Source: Apostichopus japonicus
Taxonomy: Eukaryota > Echinodermata > Holothuroidea > Aspidochirotida > Stichopodidae
NCBI RefSeq assembly: GCF_037975245.1
Contig: NC_092569.1
Coordinates: 4,176,501 to 4,240,500 of the forward strand
Length of the DNA stretch: 64,000 nt
Reading direction: 5' to 3'
Part shown: piece by piece, positions 53,339 through 63,856 of the stretch
Numbering within the stretch: the stretch's first letter is position 1
Layout: every line of letters begins with the position of its first letter
Notes under the pieces: generated by a model
What the model was told of the DNA's origin: nothing
Database searches by the model: none
Seen by the model: the letters and a program-made list of their open reading frames with translations, nothing else
Position numbers and translations under genes: made by a program

Positions 53339-54634
53339 ATGTCGCAAGACGTTCAATCAAGACTCAAGCGAATTTTGCTAACTGTAGCCATTTTCTCGGC
53401 AATTTTCACAGTTTCCCTGAAAAATTTATTTTCTCCGGTATATATCAGTTTTGATTGGCTCAAAGTTAAAAGTAAAAAATTTCATTCAGTTCAATTCAAG
53501 AAGGATTTGCATCTTAACATGCAAACGTGTCCATGTGAACTAGTAAGGGCAGGTAGAAATATTGTCGACGGCGATTACACTCATAGAATGGTGATTGTGA
53601 AGTCGACGCCGTATTGGTACGGACGGTATTCCCAAGAAAGGATTGTTACGTGTGACGGATATGCTGTGTTAGTCTCCTACTCACGGGGCGATCTCTGTAC
53701 AATCTGCTCGGCTGACTATGTAGTCATCAATGCACGATTAGAAACTTGGGAGTGGCTACAACTGCACCAACTCAGAACAAACGATCAGGTTTGGGTGCAT
53801 ACGACAGAAGAGAGTCCCATTAATTCCAGGAAGTTGGTACCCGATAAAAGACTAGTGGATGCCATAACACTGAACGTAACCCAGACCTGGCACCCGAACG
53901 CTGACATCTATTTGCCGTATGGGGAGTTTGTACCCTACCCTCCTGGGGTTAGCAAGAAGCTGTCTACTAATTCAAACTTTGAGAGCAAGAACAAGCTTGT
54001 GCTTTGGATTTCGAGTCATTGTTACACACAGATGTGGCATAGATACAATTTTGTCTACGATTTTGCCAAACATATACCCGTTGATATGTATGGTGATTGT
54101 GGGAATTTGACCTGTCTCATAGGTGATCCGACTTGCCGAGATATCTTTCGACAGTACAAGTTTTTATTGGCTTTAGAAAATAGCTGTTGCGGAGGTTACA
54201 TAACAGAAAAGTTTTGGAATAGTTTAACTAAAATAGAAGCGATTCCTATCGTTGTGGGCGCGCCCAAGGAGGATTACGAACGGTTAGCTCCGGCAGGTTC
54301 ATTCATCCACGCAGATGATTTCCCATCAATGGAGGACTTAGCTGATTACATCTTCAAAGTTGCCAAAAATAAGGGCTTATATAGTTCATATTTCAAGTGG
54401 CGAGAACATGGAGATATCGTAAGCCACAAACCGCATGAAATGTTATCTATTAGTAATGAAGGTATTTGTTCATTGTTAGATTTTACGCACTCGAGCAGTT
54501 TCTTATTAAAAACATCTTCCTTCCATCCGTACGGGCCGAACTGGATGGGTGGATGTTTCTCGTGTGGCGAGCATACCTGGATTCAGAGATATGTCCATAA
54601 AAATGTCACTGAAAAACTTAAGACACTCCACTAA
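53339..54634 (+). CDS. Alpha-1,3-fucosyltransferase (GT10), intronless
   Basis: 431 residues from the ATG at 53339; the frame is open slightly further upstream but has no ATG. Family GT10 type II Golgi enzymes transfer fucose from GDP-fucose to GlcNAc (or Glc) of N-glycans and lactosamine chains. A signal-anchor lies at residues about 11-28 (ILLTVAIFSAIFTVSL). NADIYLPYGEFVPY and KLVLWISSHC precede the catalytic core. YKFLLALENSCCGGYITEKF starts at residue 273 and is followed by AIPIVVGAPKEDYERLAPAG and FIHADDF, the hallmark GDP-fucose-binding segment. Conserved Cys are present near the C-terminus (GGCFSC). Three N-glycosylation sequons are visible (NVT, NLT, NVT). The length is normal for the family and there is no lesion. 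Acceptor specificity cannot be told. AATAAA signals lie at 54921 and 55087. Confidence 0.95.
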   Translation: MSQDVQSRLKRILLTVAIFSAIFTVSLKNLFSPVYISFDWLKVKSKKFHSVQFKKDLHLNMQTCPCELVRAGRNIVDGDYTHRMVIVKSTPYWYGRYSQERIVTCDGYAVLVSYSRGDLCTICSADYVVINARLETWEWLQLHQLRTNDQVWVHTTEESPINSRKLVPDKRLVDAITLNVTQTWHPNADIYLPYGEFVPYPPGVSKKLSTNSNFESKNKLVLWISSHCYTQMWHRYNFVYDFAKHIPVDMYGDCGNLTCLIGDPTCRDIFRQYKFLLALENSCCGGYITEKFWNSLTKIEAIPIVVGAPKEDYERLAPAGSFIHADDFPSMEDLADYIFKVAKNKGLYSSYFKWREHGDIVSHKPHEMLSISNEGICSLLDFTHSSSFLLKTSSFHPYGPNWMGGCFSCGEHTWIQRYVHKNVTEKLKTLH

Positions 54635-54649
54635 TTTATGGAGACCTCG

Positions 54650-54784
54650 GAAATGCAATGACAGGATCGAAAGAATCATGGTTGTTAACCGGGGGCTTTG
54701 ATCCAGGATTTCAAAGAAGGATAAGGTGTAACCCTGGGATCGTTGAAGGCGACTCCCAGGTAAGGAGATCACCCAGTGCTCACG

Positions 54785-54785
<1 letters not shown>
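54650..54785 (-). other. Hairpin-rich block with U1-like start
   Basis: Read on the minus strand it has CUUACCUGG (near 54756-54764), which pairs with its CCCAGGG to make a strong hairpin enclosing GUCGCCUUCAACGAU. Then come CUUAUCC and a second hairpin CUUUGA-AAUCCUGGA-UCAAAG. The order CUUACCUGG, CCCAGGG, CUUAUCC, UCCnGGAU is the same as in U1 snRNA, but the U1 loop sequences and Sm site are not recognised. It is probably a degenerate RNA-derived sequence or coincidence. Confidence 0.2.

Positions 54786-54872
<87 letters not shown>
54786..54872. repeat. (TA)n microsatellite
   Basis: TA dinucleotides with an ATACATACATA interruption. Confidence 0.95.
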
Positions 54873-54874
<2 letters not shown>

Positions 54875-57424
54875 TGCTTCAACCACTCCCACTCATATTA
54901 ATATGCATACTCTCACTTAGAATAAATAATGGTAATCACCAACCCAGCCATTGGGTACTTATTGTTGTACCTAAAATTGTCCAAACTTCCATAGTAGAAA
55001 TCATTGTGTGTGCTTTCGTCTATTTAGGTGGTCGTTTCAATTTGGATATTACTTGTTATGTCCGTGAAATTACACTCTAAATTTCTAATAAAATGGTAGA
55101 AAGTTGAAAAAAAATCGCTATTTTTAGCGTTTGCAGGCACTTAACGTTTTTGGCAACTGGTCAGCAGAACTGCCCAGTTCAATATTCAATAATAATATCA
55201 ATAGAATATTCACTCTTGTTTGAGAATCGTTACGATAAAACGAAGTTCTTTTGTCGTGGCAAACAGAAACCAATAGAACTTTAAACTGCAGCCCTGAAAA
55301 CAAACGGCATATCGTGAAAGACTCGACGAAATATATTGATAACGTCATCTGTAAGTTCGTGAAGCAATGCTAGAGTCTGTGAGAAAGCTCAGACTAAATA
55401 TTATCCCGGAATACCAAATATAATGGTCGTAGGGATGAAAAAAAAACATGGAAACTGGTTTTGAAGTTGTTTTTCAGTAAGCAATGACATTTTAAGCAAT
55501 ATAGAAAATTAAAAAGAAGTCAATGCACTTGAACTTAAAAATCCTATGAAGATGCATGTGAAATGTTAAAATACATGTTGGCTAGTTTGAAAGTACTGCT
55601 CCTCTGATAATATTAAAGATAAATACAACAGCGAATTAAAAGGCAATGCATACACAGTTTAATGAAGTGACACTTAAGGATGAACACGTTAAAACGACAT
55701 AAACAAATTGAGGACCTCAATGCGAGGACATCTATTCAAGGACGTCAATTCGAGAACAGAGGAGGGCGCTCTTCGTAAAATGATTTTCTACCATACACAC
55801 AGTTCAGCCAAATTTGTGTCTGATGGTGAAAAATTTGAGGACATCCCCCATACTGATACTGGAGCTTGCTGAAAACACTTTGAGTCCTTTTTCCAATTTT
55901 ACAATTAGAGGACGTCCTCAAATTGACGGTCACACCAAATATCCTCAAAGCGAAGGTGTGTACCAGAACACAAGTCCTCGAGTTGATAGCTAAGGCAACA
56001 CCTACCTATGCAATCCCCTCCACACACACACTCCCCCCCCCCCCACCTTACGCACACAAACCCGCCCGGGTATGTTGAAATATGAACATCTGATATGACT
56101 TCCGTCTTTATGTTATTAAATTTACCATCTGATACACCTATTACATTGAACAGGATATTATGATCATTGTCCAAACTACATGTTATTCAAGGCTTAATGT
56201 TATCAATATTTATGTCTCTAAAATCTGTTTACTTAATTTTTGTCTCTTCGTACCTTTCTGCTGTCAATGACATCCACTCACAACAGGTGAATTGTTTCCT
56301 GTTAGCCTATATAACGACCATATGTAGACTTAACGTGGTATAACAGACTGACAGTACAAGTATATTGGTTTCAAAAAATCCCAGTAAAGTTTTGAGCCTT
56401 TTGTTGTCTGTCAAATGAGGAAATGAGGAAAATGTGTTGATGTTATAAGTAAACACAAAGATAATTGGAATGCACTTGTTAGCAGTTTGTTTGAATGTTT
56501 TGTCTGAATTTGCTGAATCGGTGTGCTTAAACAGAAAAAATGTTATTAGCTGTCATTTACAATTCAATCTTGACGTTCTTGTTCCTAATCAATATTTCAA
56601 ATTTTACCGATCAACTATTCAAATTAGATAACGTCATCAGACATCAGTTGTCAAATGCATAGGCGTAGAAATATGCGGTTCAAACGATTCATTAATTGAA
56701 CCAGGGCCCCAAATGTCCAGAGACTCCCTCCCATAAGGGTTTGCTCTACAATACTGAATCAACGAATCACAACTGGTGCTCATATTTCCTCATGAAATAT
56801 TTGAATGATTACCATAGTCTCTATGCATCATAGCTAGAGGCAAGGTGCCGAATAAAGGGAACAGCTGGGTCAGGGGGCGGTGCTGCAATTTCATATATGT
56901 TTCGTTCTTTCGTAGAGATTCTCAAAGCACAAAAATCCATATAAGGAAGAGGAATTATGGATCCATTCTGGGAATTCTCAATAAAAGCTTGCATCTCAGA
57001 GCCCTCCTGATTGTCAAGAAGCTGTCGGATTTTCAATCCCACCCCCCCCCCCCCCGCTCGTTGTGATGTAGGCCTACTAAAGCAAAAAAAGTATAGGATA
57101 CTTTCAATAACAATGCCACAAGAAACATACTCATTATCAGTGTGTATTGAATTCGACTGCACTTGTTACTGTCGTTGATGGGATCAAGATCAAGACAATT
57201 AGCTTGTTTTCTTTAGCATGGTCGCTTTAGTATCATGGGGCTTTTTAATATTCAGTTTATAGCACTGTATCGCAAACGTTATTAATGAGGGATACGTTCA
57301 GAAGAACAAAAGAAACGTAAAATTTCAAACTCGAGTACTGCATTAATATTTGCTCTGCTGTGGTTCCTCGAATCATGTTATAGGTTGTTATAAATTTTCC
57401 AAGACAGGATTTTGTTTTGTTTTT
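54873..57424. other. No gene recognised; GAGGAC repeats
   Basis: From 55700 to 55990 short blocks of TTGAGGAC/GAGGACGTC and their complements recur, forming an irregular inverted arrangement. C homopolymers lie near 56033-56044 and 57042-57055. The 113-codon minus frame at 56821-57162 crosses the homopolymer and is rejected. Confidence 0.4.
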
Positions 57425-57640
57425 CAAAACCCGGTGGATGGCATCACACTCACACATTTCATGGAATTCGGTTCGCAACCCGGTAAACACGTGTGTGTTT
57501 AAATTCATAGCAACGATAAGGAATCGTACAATACTAGGGAATAAAACAAAAAGGTAAAATCAAGCTTCACCAAAGATCTGAAATGTTGCAAATTAAATTT
57601 GGGAATGAGAATGTACGTAAATAATATAGCCTAATAAACA
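57425..57640. repeat. Local duplication, copy A
   Basis: About 70-80% similar by eye to 60357-60570: GGATGGCA, CACTCACACATTTCATGGAA, GGTTCGCAAC, GGTAAACACGTGT, AACGATAAGGAA and AAAACAAAAAGGTAAA, in order. Same orientation, 2.93 kb apart. It flanks the fibrinogen-domain gene here and lies in one of its introns there. Confidence 0.75.
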
Positions 57641-57774
57641 AGTAGTGCCCATATTTTTTTATGAGAACGGTATAGAGATGCTTATCGCAAGCGAAAAATA
57701 TCTTCCAAAGGTCATTCATACCAGACAGGAACAACTGAAAACTTTAAAACATCATGTAGAGTACGTACACTCAA

Positions 57775-57834
57775 ATAAAGACAGATCGAGACTCTTTTAT
57801 TTGTATAAAGACAGATCGAGACTCCTTTATTTGT
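57775..57834 (-). terminator. 30-bp tandem duplication carrying two AATAAA signals
   Basis: Two 30-bp units beginning ATAAAGACAGATCGAGACTC. On the minus strand each has AATAAA (complement of 57796-57801 and 57826-57831), about 340-380 bases beyond the stop codon of the fibrinogen-domain gene. These are plausible poly(A) signals; use is not shown. Confidence 0.4.
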
Positions 57835-58174
57835 ATCTACTTATATATTTTCGTTTTGGTAAGCGTACACAGAAGTTCGTGTTTTACATTAAAATGGTAA
57901 AGAAATGGAAGCAATATATGTATCTTTCCTATATGAACTTTCCTTTCACTTCCACTGTCTCTGTATAGACTGCAGAAAGTCCTATACTTTTGAATGTGTC
58001 CTCATTGTTGTTGTAATACTCAATAGTTCTCTGAATCAGATAACAAATGATATAGTCCAACGAAGTTGTTGTATCCATGACTGACGAGTAAATTGAAACT
58101 TAACATGGATGATTGATAAAGATATCTCAGGGTCCAGATTTTACAATCTATATGTGTATGAGAGATATTGTTTG

Positions 58175-58476
58175 CTATCCAACTGGTCGTATCCTCATTT
58201 TTGTACCATCGATGCCGCAATCGTTCCCAGGAAGATTATACCAGAAGATTCCGCGGTAGTCGCTGTATTGGTAGTCTCCGTTGAGGTTAGAAGCAGTGCA
58301 ATAGTAATAGTATCCACCGTAACTAAAGCGGTAGCAGCTGTAATAATAATAATAATAATAATAATGCCACCAGCCACTGCGATGCTTCTGTGCACAGTTG
58401 ACACTACTCCAATGATCGTAGTCCCGATCGTGCGTGCTGAAAGGTTTATTGTTTCTGTATTTCATGGCGTCATAAC
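58175..58476 (-). CDS. FReD 2 C-terminal exon with poly-Tyr insertion
   Basis: 100 codons including the stop: GYDAMKYRNNKPFSTHDRDY, NCAQKHRSGWW, then 22 residues (58301-58366), then CTASNLNGDY and CGIDGTKMRIRPVG. DRDYD fits the calcium site. The usual spacing between GWW and C-x-x-SNLNG is two or three residues. The inserted stretch starts with His and eight Tyr coded by seven TAT and one TAC. Confidence 0.9.
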
Positions 58477-61400
58477 CTGAAAGAATGGAAATGAGGACGT
58501 ATATAATCAACATCGCATACAAAGGAACTGAAATACTCTAACAATAACCATGTTATGAGGTTAAACATTTTGAAGATTTTTTATTCCATTTTTATTCCAT
58601 AACCGTATTTAATCTAGTTTATATTTTAACAAGCTTGCAAGTATTCATAAATACATGCTTGTATGTTAATATGTGATTGTGTTTACGTGCGAAATGAAGC
58701 ACGGTCATTTTTAGTGAGGGGGGGGGGGGGGGGTGAGATGAATGGATATGATTTATCGCCATGTCAGTTAGAAAATTCAACGCTTTAATTCTTTTTGTAA
58801 GCCAGGTTGGTAGATATTGGTTTTCAAATGTACTCAATTTATCCGATGTAAAAGAAATGTGCAATTAGGTTAATTTGTCTCAGGGATCATTGAAGGCAAA
58901 CCTAAAGGAAAAACTGCATCTTTCATGAAGGTTTTCTTTTGCAACCAGATTATAACTACTCAACTGTGTATTAGTTTAAAACTTGTTTTCCACCTCTGAG
59001 AGACACATTCACCAATTGAATATCAAATCATATGCATGTCAATATCATCACTTCCATATGTGTGCTGTGCATTCATGAGGCACATTCAATTGAACTATGT
59101 AACTATTTGTTCATATTAATGATATCATAGTTAAGTGACTAATTGGGACATCATATGAACACCGCTGTGATTTAAATTTTTCCAAATATTAAAAACAAGT
59201 AACACACAAACAATATAGAGAGGTGTAGTGGACGTGATCCCGCCAACAACGCAACTCTGTCGGTTATCGCGATGACACTGCAAGTGATATTTGGATAATA
59301 GTGTAATAAATAGAGCCCAGCTTTTGTGTCAAGGTTCAAATGTTTAAAGTGTTCTGAATTTCCATGTTACTCAGATTCGAGCAGTAACGGTCATCATTGT
59401 CTTTTCGATCAGCAAGCTATGCTCATTTGCATTGAACAGCATTGGGCTCAGTTTTTGTTTTAATAATGATATATGTAATAACTGCATCTTCCAATGAGCG
59501 CGTAATGCCAAATGTGCAAGTGGTCTAAAATATATTAAACTTGATTGCAGCTCGGTAAAGCTAACCTTTGAAAATGATCATGATTAAGAAATTTCATCTT
59601 ATCTACCGCCTGTATTTTGTAAGTAATTATGATAAGCATAGTTTTATATTCTAGTTTTCTAGGAAATAGCGTTATCATAACATACTTGTTTTCCGTTCCC
59701 TTCACTGAGTTTAGCCACGATGTCGTGTGGGGTTTATTAGAATCATCATTAAATGTATTACACATGCAGTAGTTTTCGAGTAATAATAATTTTTTGAAAT
59801 GAAAATGGGTTACATATTACATGTTCATATTTACATTGTTTGTTTTTTGTAGTCTCTTAGCAAGATTCATTTTTCAAGCATCCTGTGAAGTTCTGTAGAG
59901 GTTATTATGCACCCAAACCATTAAAAACTAACGTTATCAAACAAAAGCTTCATAAATTTGCAAAATACACTAACCTGCATTTCCTGTGTACGAGCCTATA
60001 GAGAGTCTATATTTATTACCCTCGTCTCCAATTCTGAATGTGGAGTAGCGGGCGTGGAACTGTGAACCAGCTGAATCTGTCAGGTCAATCATTAGTTGGT
60101 AGGTCTTCTGAGTTGTAAGGTCGTGAATCTTGTCGTTACCAAGCCAGTGATCCCCGCTTGGACTTTCAAACCCGTCCCTGTATGCATTCCAACCACGATA
60201 GAAGTTAACTGAACCAGACGTCCTGTTCTGTAGAATCTAGAAATATGTAAAGATATAAATATGATATAAAGTTAAATATCGTTCCAACCTGTTTCCGTTC
60301 ATTGTTTACTCCAGCACTTTAATCTGAAATAGGGCAGATGTTTTATTTCTTCCAAAAACTGATGGATGGCAACGCACTCACACATTTCATGGAAGTTGGT
60401 TCGCAACTCGTTTTACCGGTAAACACGTGTTTTAAATACTTAGTAACGATAAGGAAATCGTATAATACTGTACGGAAGAAAACAAAAAGGTAAATTGATG
60501 CATCGCCAAAGTTCTAAAATGGCGCAAATGAATAGGAATGTATTTATATAATATAGCCTAATATAGTAGTGCCAATGCATCTTCCATCTGACAAACGTAA
60601 AGATATGTTTATCGCAAGCATCCAATTTCTGCCAAAGATCGGTATTGCTCTTCAATCTTCAGACCCTTACTCATGTTTCCCTCGCAAAGACAACCAGGCC
60701 AAACGTGAAAGTTATTGACGTTACCGTTATGTTTAGATACTGATATTTCTGTCTAAAAGCTGTTCAATTCAAGACGACATAAGGCTTACGCAATTGAGAG
60801 CTATAGAGTAGCGATAAAACATCGTAAGTTCATTGGACATCTCGCGTCCAACAAACACACTCAGCACAACAAAACTCAAATTTGTTATGTGAAGTCCTCT
60901 TTCCGGTGAGTATTGAAATTAACTTGATATTCAACGTCAGACAAACTGACGATCAATCGACTCGATATATCGACAAACTTGTCCTGTTTAATTGAGAAGA
61001 AGCTTTATAGTTCCTTTCTTAGAGACATGCACTGCCCGTGGGTCCACATGCAACTCGACCAAGACGGTTAGAAGTTATCCCTCTCTTGTGGATTGTAAAG
61101 ACTTACCGTCCATCCTCCTCCGTCCGTTGACATCTCACAGTAGACCTGGAAGCCAGAATCCTCCCAGCCAGTAGGATAGATGGTATAAACCCCGTCGATA
61201 TGGATCCCTGTATTGTATATCTCGTAGCAATCCTTCGGAGGTTCGTTCCGAATACACGTTACCCCATCTCCTTCATACGTATCGTTGCAAATACATCTTC
61301 TCACACCGTCTCTCTCCTGACACGTTGCATCGTCACTGCATCGGTAGTCATTTTCATAACTCAGCCGATTTTCGTTGCAGTTTATACGGGAAGTACAGTC

Positions 61401-63856
61401 AGAATTGACAAATGATTCACCGTCCTGTCATGGCAAATAGACCTTAAAAATTTCAGTTTATCAAAAACTATTTGCTGACTCACTTTTCACTAATGAATTT
61501 AAGTCAAATTACCATAACCAGTGTTTTTTCACGTATTGCTCATGCATTAATATTTCATAGAATACTCTATGCACACAGTAACATGAAAGATTTAGCGAAG
61601 AAGGAACATCGTATTTATATGTGATAAAGCATGTGGAAATGAGGAATTGTCTAGTGCTGCAACATCTTCCATTCCATTATTAGCTTATGGAAGAAGTTGA
61701 CCAAATCAGCGTTTACTTTTGGAGCAGGTTGAATGAGCAAAAAAGGCAACAAACTTCTCACTGATCCATTGACTTACATTAAGCACACTTCCCTTTTCTT
61801 GTAAAAAGCATCCACACTGACTTTGAGGTATGCAGTTCTCTCCTTGTATCATATAACCGTTTGGACAGATGCACCTTTCTGTTTCCATAGATGCTGAATT
61901 AATACACGTATTGGGTTCAGTACAAAGTCTCTCGCATGTACTCTTAGAAAACCTCGTATTCGATGGACACTCCTCGATAAATGGACCTGGGAGAAGGTAA
62001 AGGAAAAGATCATCTTAAAATTCAGTTGGTGGTTGTGACATATTTGAGGCATTGAAATTATTAAATGGTCCAGATATAGATCGTAATGGCTTCCGATATT
62101 ACCTTTATCACCTACAGTACAGACAGGTGGGTGGGTGGGGGGGGGGCGAATAACCTTATATATAACGTACGCAACACTACTTGACAAGAAAGAAATTGTT
62201 GTATTGTTTTATTACATTAAGGATAATAATTCTATTCAAATTTTAATTCTTCGATTTTTTTTTGGGGGGGGGTGATAAATATATGTTTCAATAATACTAC
62301 TAGAAACTCTAATAGAAACCTTTAGCAATTTAAGAGGAACTTGGCAGGTACCCACATTTCCTTCTTTAAGCATAGCTCCTACGAAAACATGAAATAAGAT
62401 GAAAATCGGTCTTTGCTGAGATTAAACAGAAATGTAAACACAGAACATTTACCTGGATCGCCACTTTCGTTTCCAAGTCTTTGAATAGAATATTGGCTCC
62501 ATTCATCGGCGATACGAAAATCGTCGTAAGTCACGTAATACGTGTGCCCTGCAGCATTCGTTAAGTCCATACGAAGTTGATACTTCTTTTGATTTGTTAG
62601 GTAAGCGAATTTTTCATTTCCTAACCAAAATTCACTTCCCAGATATCCAAAACCGTGCTTGTAATCGTCCCAATTCCGAGTAAAGTTGATGAATCCATCC
62701 GTCCGTCGCTGTATTACCTGTCGTAATGAAACAGAATCAAGGTAGGCCTATGTTAATTTCTTGCACAATGAAGTTTTTTTTTTTTTTTTTTGTGGCTGCA
62801 ACTGTTTTTTTTTCAACATTTTCTGAATATTTAGGCTAAAACCACATCCTCATAGGATGTTTCCAACGCGTAGAATTGATTTTTTTTCAAATTTTTTATG
62901 ATATTTTGCCAAATAATCCATCTGGCAACCATAGAATGGAAGATGTCATCATGGCACTTTACCTGACAAAAATATGCATGCTTTTTAAATAAATTCTTAA
63001 TCATTTATTCACAGTTATAAATAACATTTCTACAACAAAGATATATTTTGATGAAAATTCTTAGTACGGAGAACTTTGACAAACTAACTTAACATTATAA
63101 ATTTATCAGGTTAAAGAATTAATCAACAAGAGAATTATAATAACATCAGTAAAGATTTGAAGAGCATGTGCCCAGATGACATCACAGACCTCCTACTGTG
63201 ATCCAACTTCCTGGAGTAGTTGAAGGTTTAGCCAGCCAAAGATAGGTAACATTCAATCAACAATACCTCATGTCACAGGCAAGAAATTGAGATGAGGTTT
63301 TCAACAAGCAGGGTGAAACACTTTCTCTTCAATATAACTATCACATTGTTTATTCACCAGTAAATAATTTTAACTGGCAAGTTAGTAAAAAAGTTGATTC
63401 GAGTCGTCCACACTACGTCACTGAATATTTCGTTTCAGCGTGCATAAATTTTGATATTTGGAGAAAAAAAAACATGACTTTTTTTTTCTCATGAAATTTT
63501 AATGCTGCCTCTTGAAGTTCAATCAAAACTGGGCCTCCTATTGTTCGAAGAGGAACCCAAACAAAAGTTCATTTATAAAGTTCCTGGTTGTTTGGGGTCT
63601 TCCGTTGGTCAATTTTATTGACTAGTCCAGTATTATATTTTGAATTTTTGAAACTATAAGCTTAGCGAACGTTATCAACTTACCGTCCATCCATTACTGC
63701 CTGAGTCGTTTTCACAGTACACTTCGAACGGCTCTGGGAAACCAGCAGGTTTGATTTTGTAAACACCAGATGCATTTGGGGTATTTGAACATTTACTGAG
63801 GATTTCTTGGCAATCTTTCGGGTTCTCGGTTGATTGAAATAGAAAGTAAGATAAAC
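58175..63856 (-). CDS. Mosaic FReD-TIL-EGF-FReD secreted protein, 5' end beyond window
   Basis: Six minus-strand exons join in frame: 63856-63684, 62717-62453, 61986-61778, 61424-61107, 60236-59975 and 58476-58175 (509 residues to the stop). All junctions are GT-AG. Order: fibrinogen-related domain 1 (KDCQEIL, VYKIKPAG, FEVYCEN, GWT, VIQRR, NFTRNWDDYK), a cysteine-rich TIL-type domain (CPSNTRFSKSTCERLC, then CICPNGYMIQGENCIPQSQC), an EGF-like domain (CSDDATCQE, CICNDTYEGDGVTC), then fibrinogen-related domain 2 (KDCYEIY to KMRIRPVG). Domain 1 lacks its C-terminal third. Domain 2 has a 22-residue Tyr-rich insertion. Such proteins are usually secreted lectin-like, immune or matrix proteins. The signal peptide and earlier domains should lie to the right of the window. 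The function of this particular protein is unknown. Confidence 0.88.
58477..59974 (-). other. Intron between FReD 2 exons
   Basis: Contains a G homopolymer of about 17 near 58719-58735. No gene inside. Confidence 0.7.
59975..60236 (-). CDS. FReD 2 middle exon
   Basis: Encodes ILQNRTSGSVNFYRGWNAYR, then DHWLGNDKIHDLTTQKTYQL and FRIGDEGNKYRLSIGSYTGN. The acceptor is TTTCTAG; it enters in phase 0 and leaves in phase 1 (donor GTTAGT). Confidence 0.9.
60357..60570. repeat. Local duplication, copy B (intronic)
   Basis: Partner of 57425-57640, same order of blocks. It lies in the intron between 60236 and 61107. Confidence 0.75.
61107..61424 (-). CDS. EGF-like plus FReD 2 N-terminal exon
   Basis: Encodes DGESFVNSDCTSRINC, an EGF-like module with CSDDATCQERDGVRRCICND and GDGVTC, then KDCYEIYNTG and VYCEMSTDGGGWT. 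106 codons, phase 0 at both ends; the donor is GTAAGT. Confidence 0.9.
61778..61986 (-). CDS. TIL-type cysteine-rich exon
   Basis: Encodes IEECPSNTRFSKSTCERLC, TEPNTCINSASMETERCICP, then NGYMIQGENCIPQSQCGCF. The Cys spacing and the CxCPxGYxxxGExCIPxxxC core are those of trypsin-inhibitor-like (TIL) domains found beside vWD domains and in mosaic proteins. It enters in phase 1 and leaves in phase 0. Confidence 0.85.
61987..62452 (-). other. Intron where a FReD 1 C-terminal exon would be expected
   Basis: 466-bp phase-1 intron. Neither frame shows the DRDxD, GWW or SNLNG parts of a FReD C-terminal block. G homopolymers lie near 62140 and 62263. Confidence 0.7.
62453..62717 (-). CDS. FReD 1 middle exon
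   Basis: Encodes VIQRRTDGFINFTRNWDDYK, then HGFGYLGSEFWLGNEKFAYL and RLGNESGDP. It enters in phase 0 and leaves in phase 1, like the middle exon of FReD 2. Confidence 0.9.
62718..63683 (-). other. FReD 1 intron
   Basis: Holds a T homopolymer (62775-62790) and copy 3 of the unclassified interspersed repeat (62990-63280). Confidence 0.7.
62990..63280 (+). repeat. Unclassified interspersed repeat, copy 3
   Basis: Shares blocks CGGAGAACTTTGAC, GAGAATTAT, GATGACATCACAGAC, TGTGATCCAACTTC and GTTTAGCCAGCCAAAGATAG with copies 1 and 2, in the same order and strand. Confidence 0.6.
63684..63856 (-). CDS. FReD 1 N-terminal exon
   Basis: Encodes SYFLFQSTENPKDCQEILSK, then NASGVYKIKPAGFPEPFEVY and NDSGSNGWT. 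It enters in phase 1 (acceptor GTTATAG), so at least one more exon lies upstream beyond the window. The donor is GTAAGT. Confidence 0.88.
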
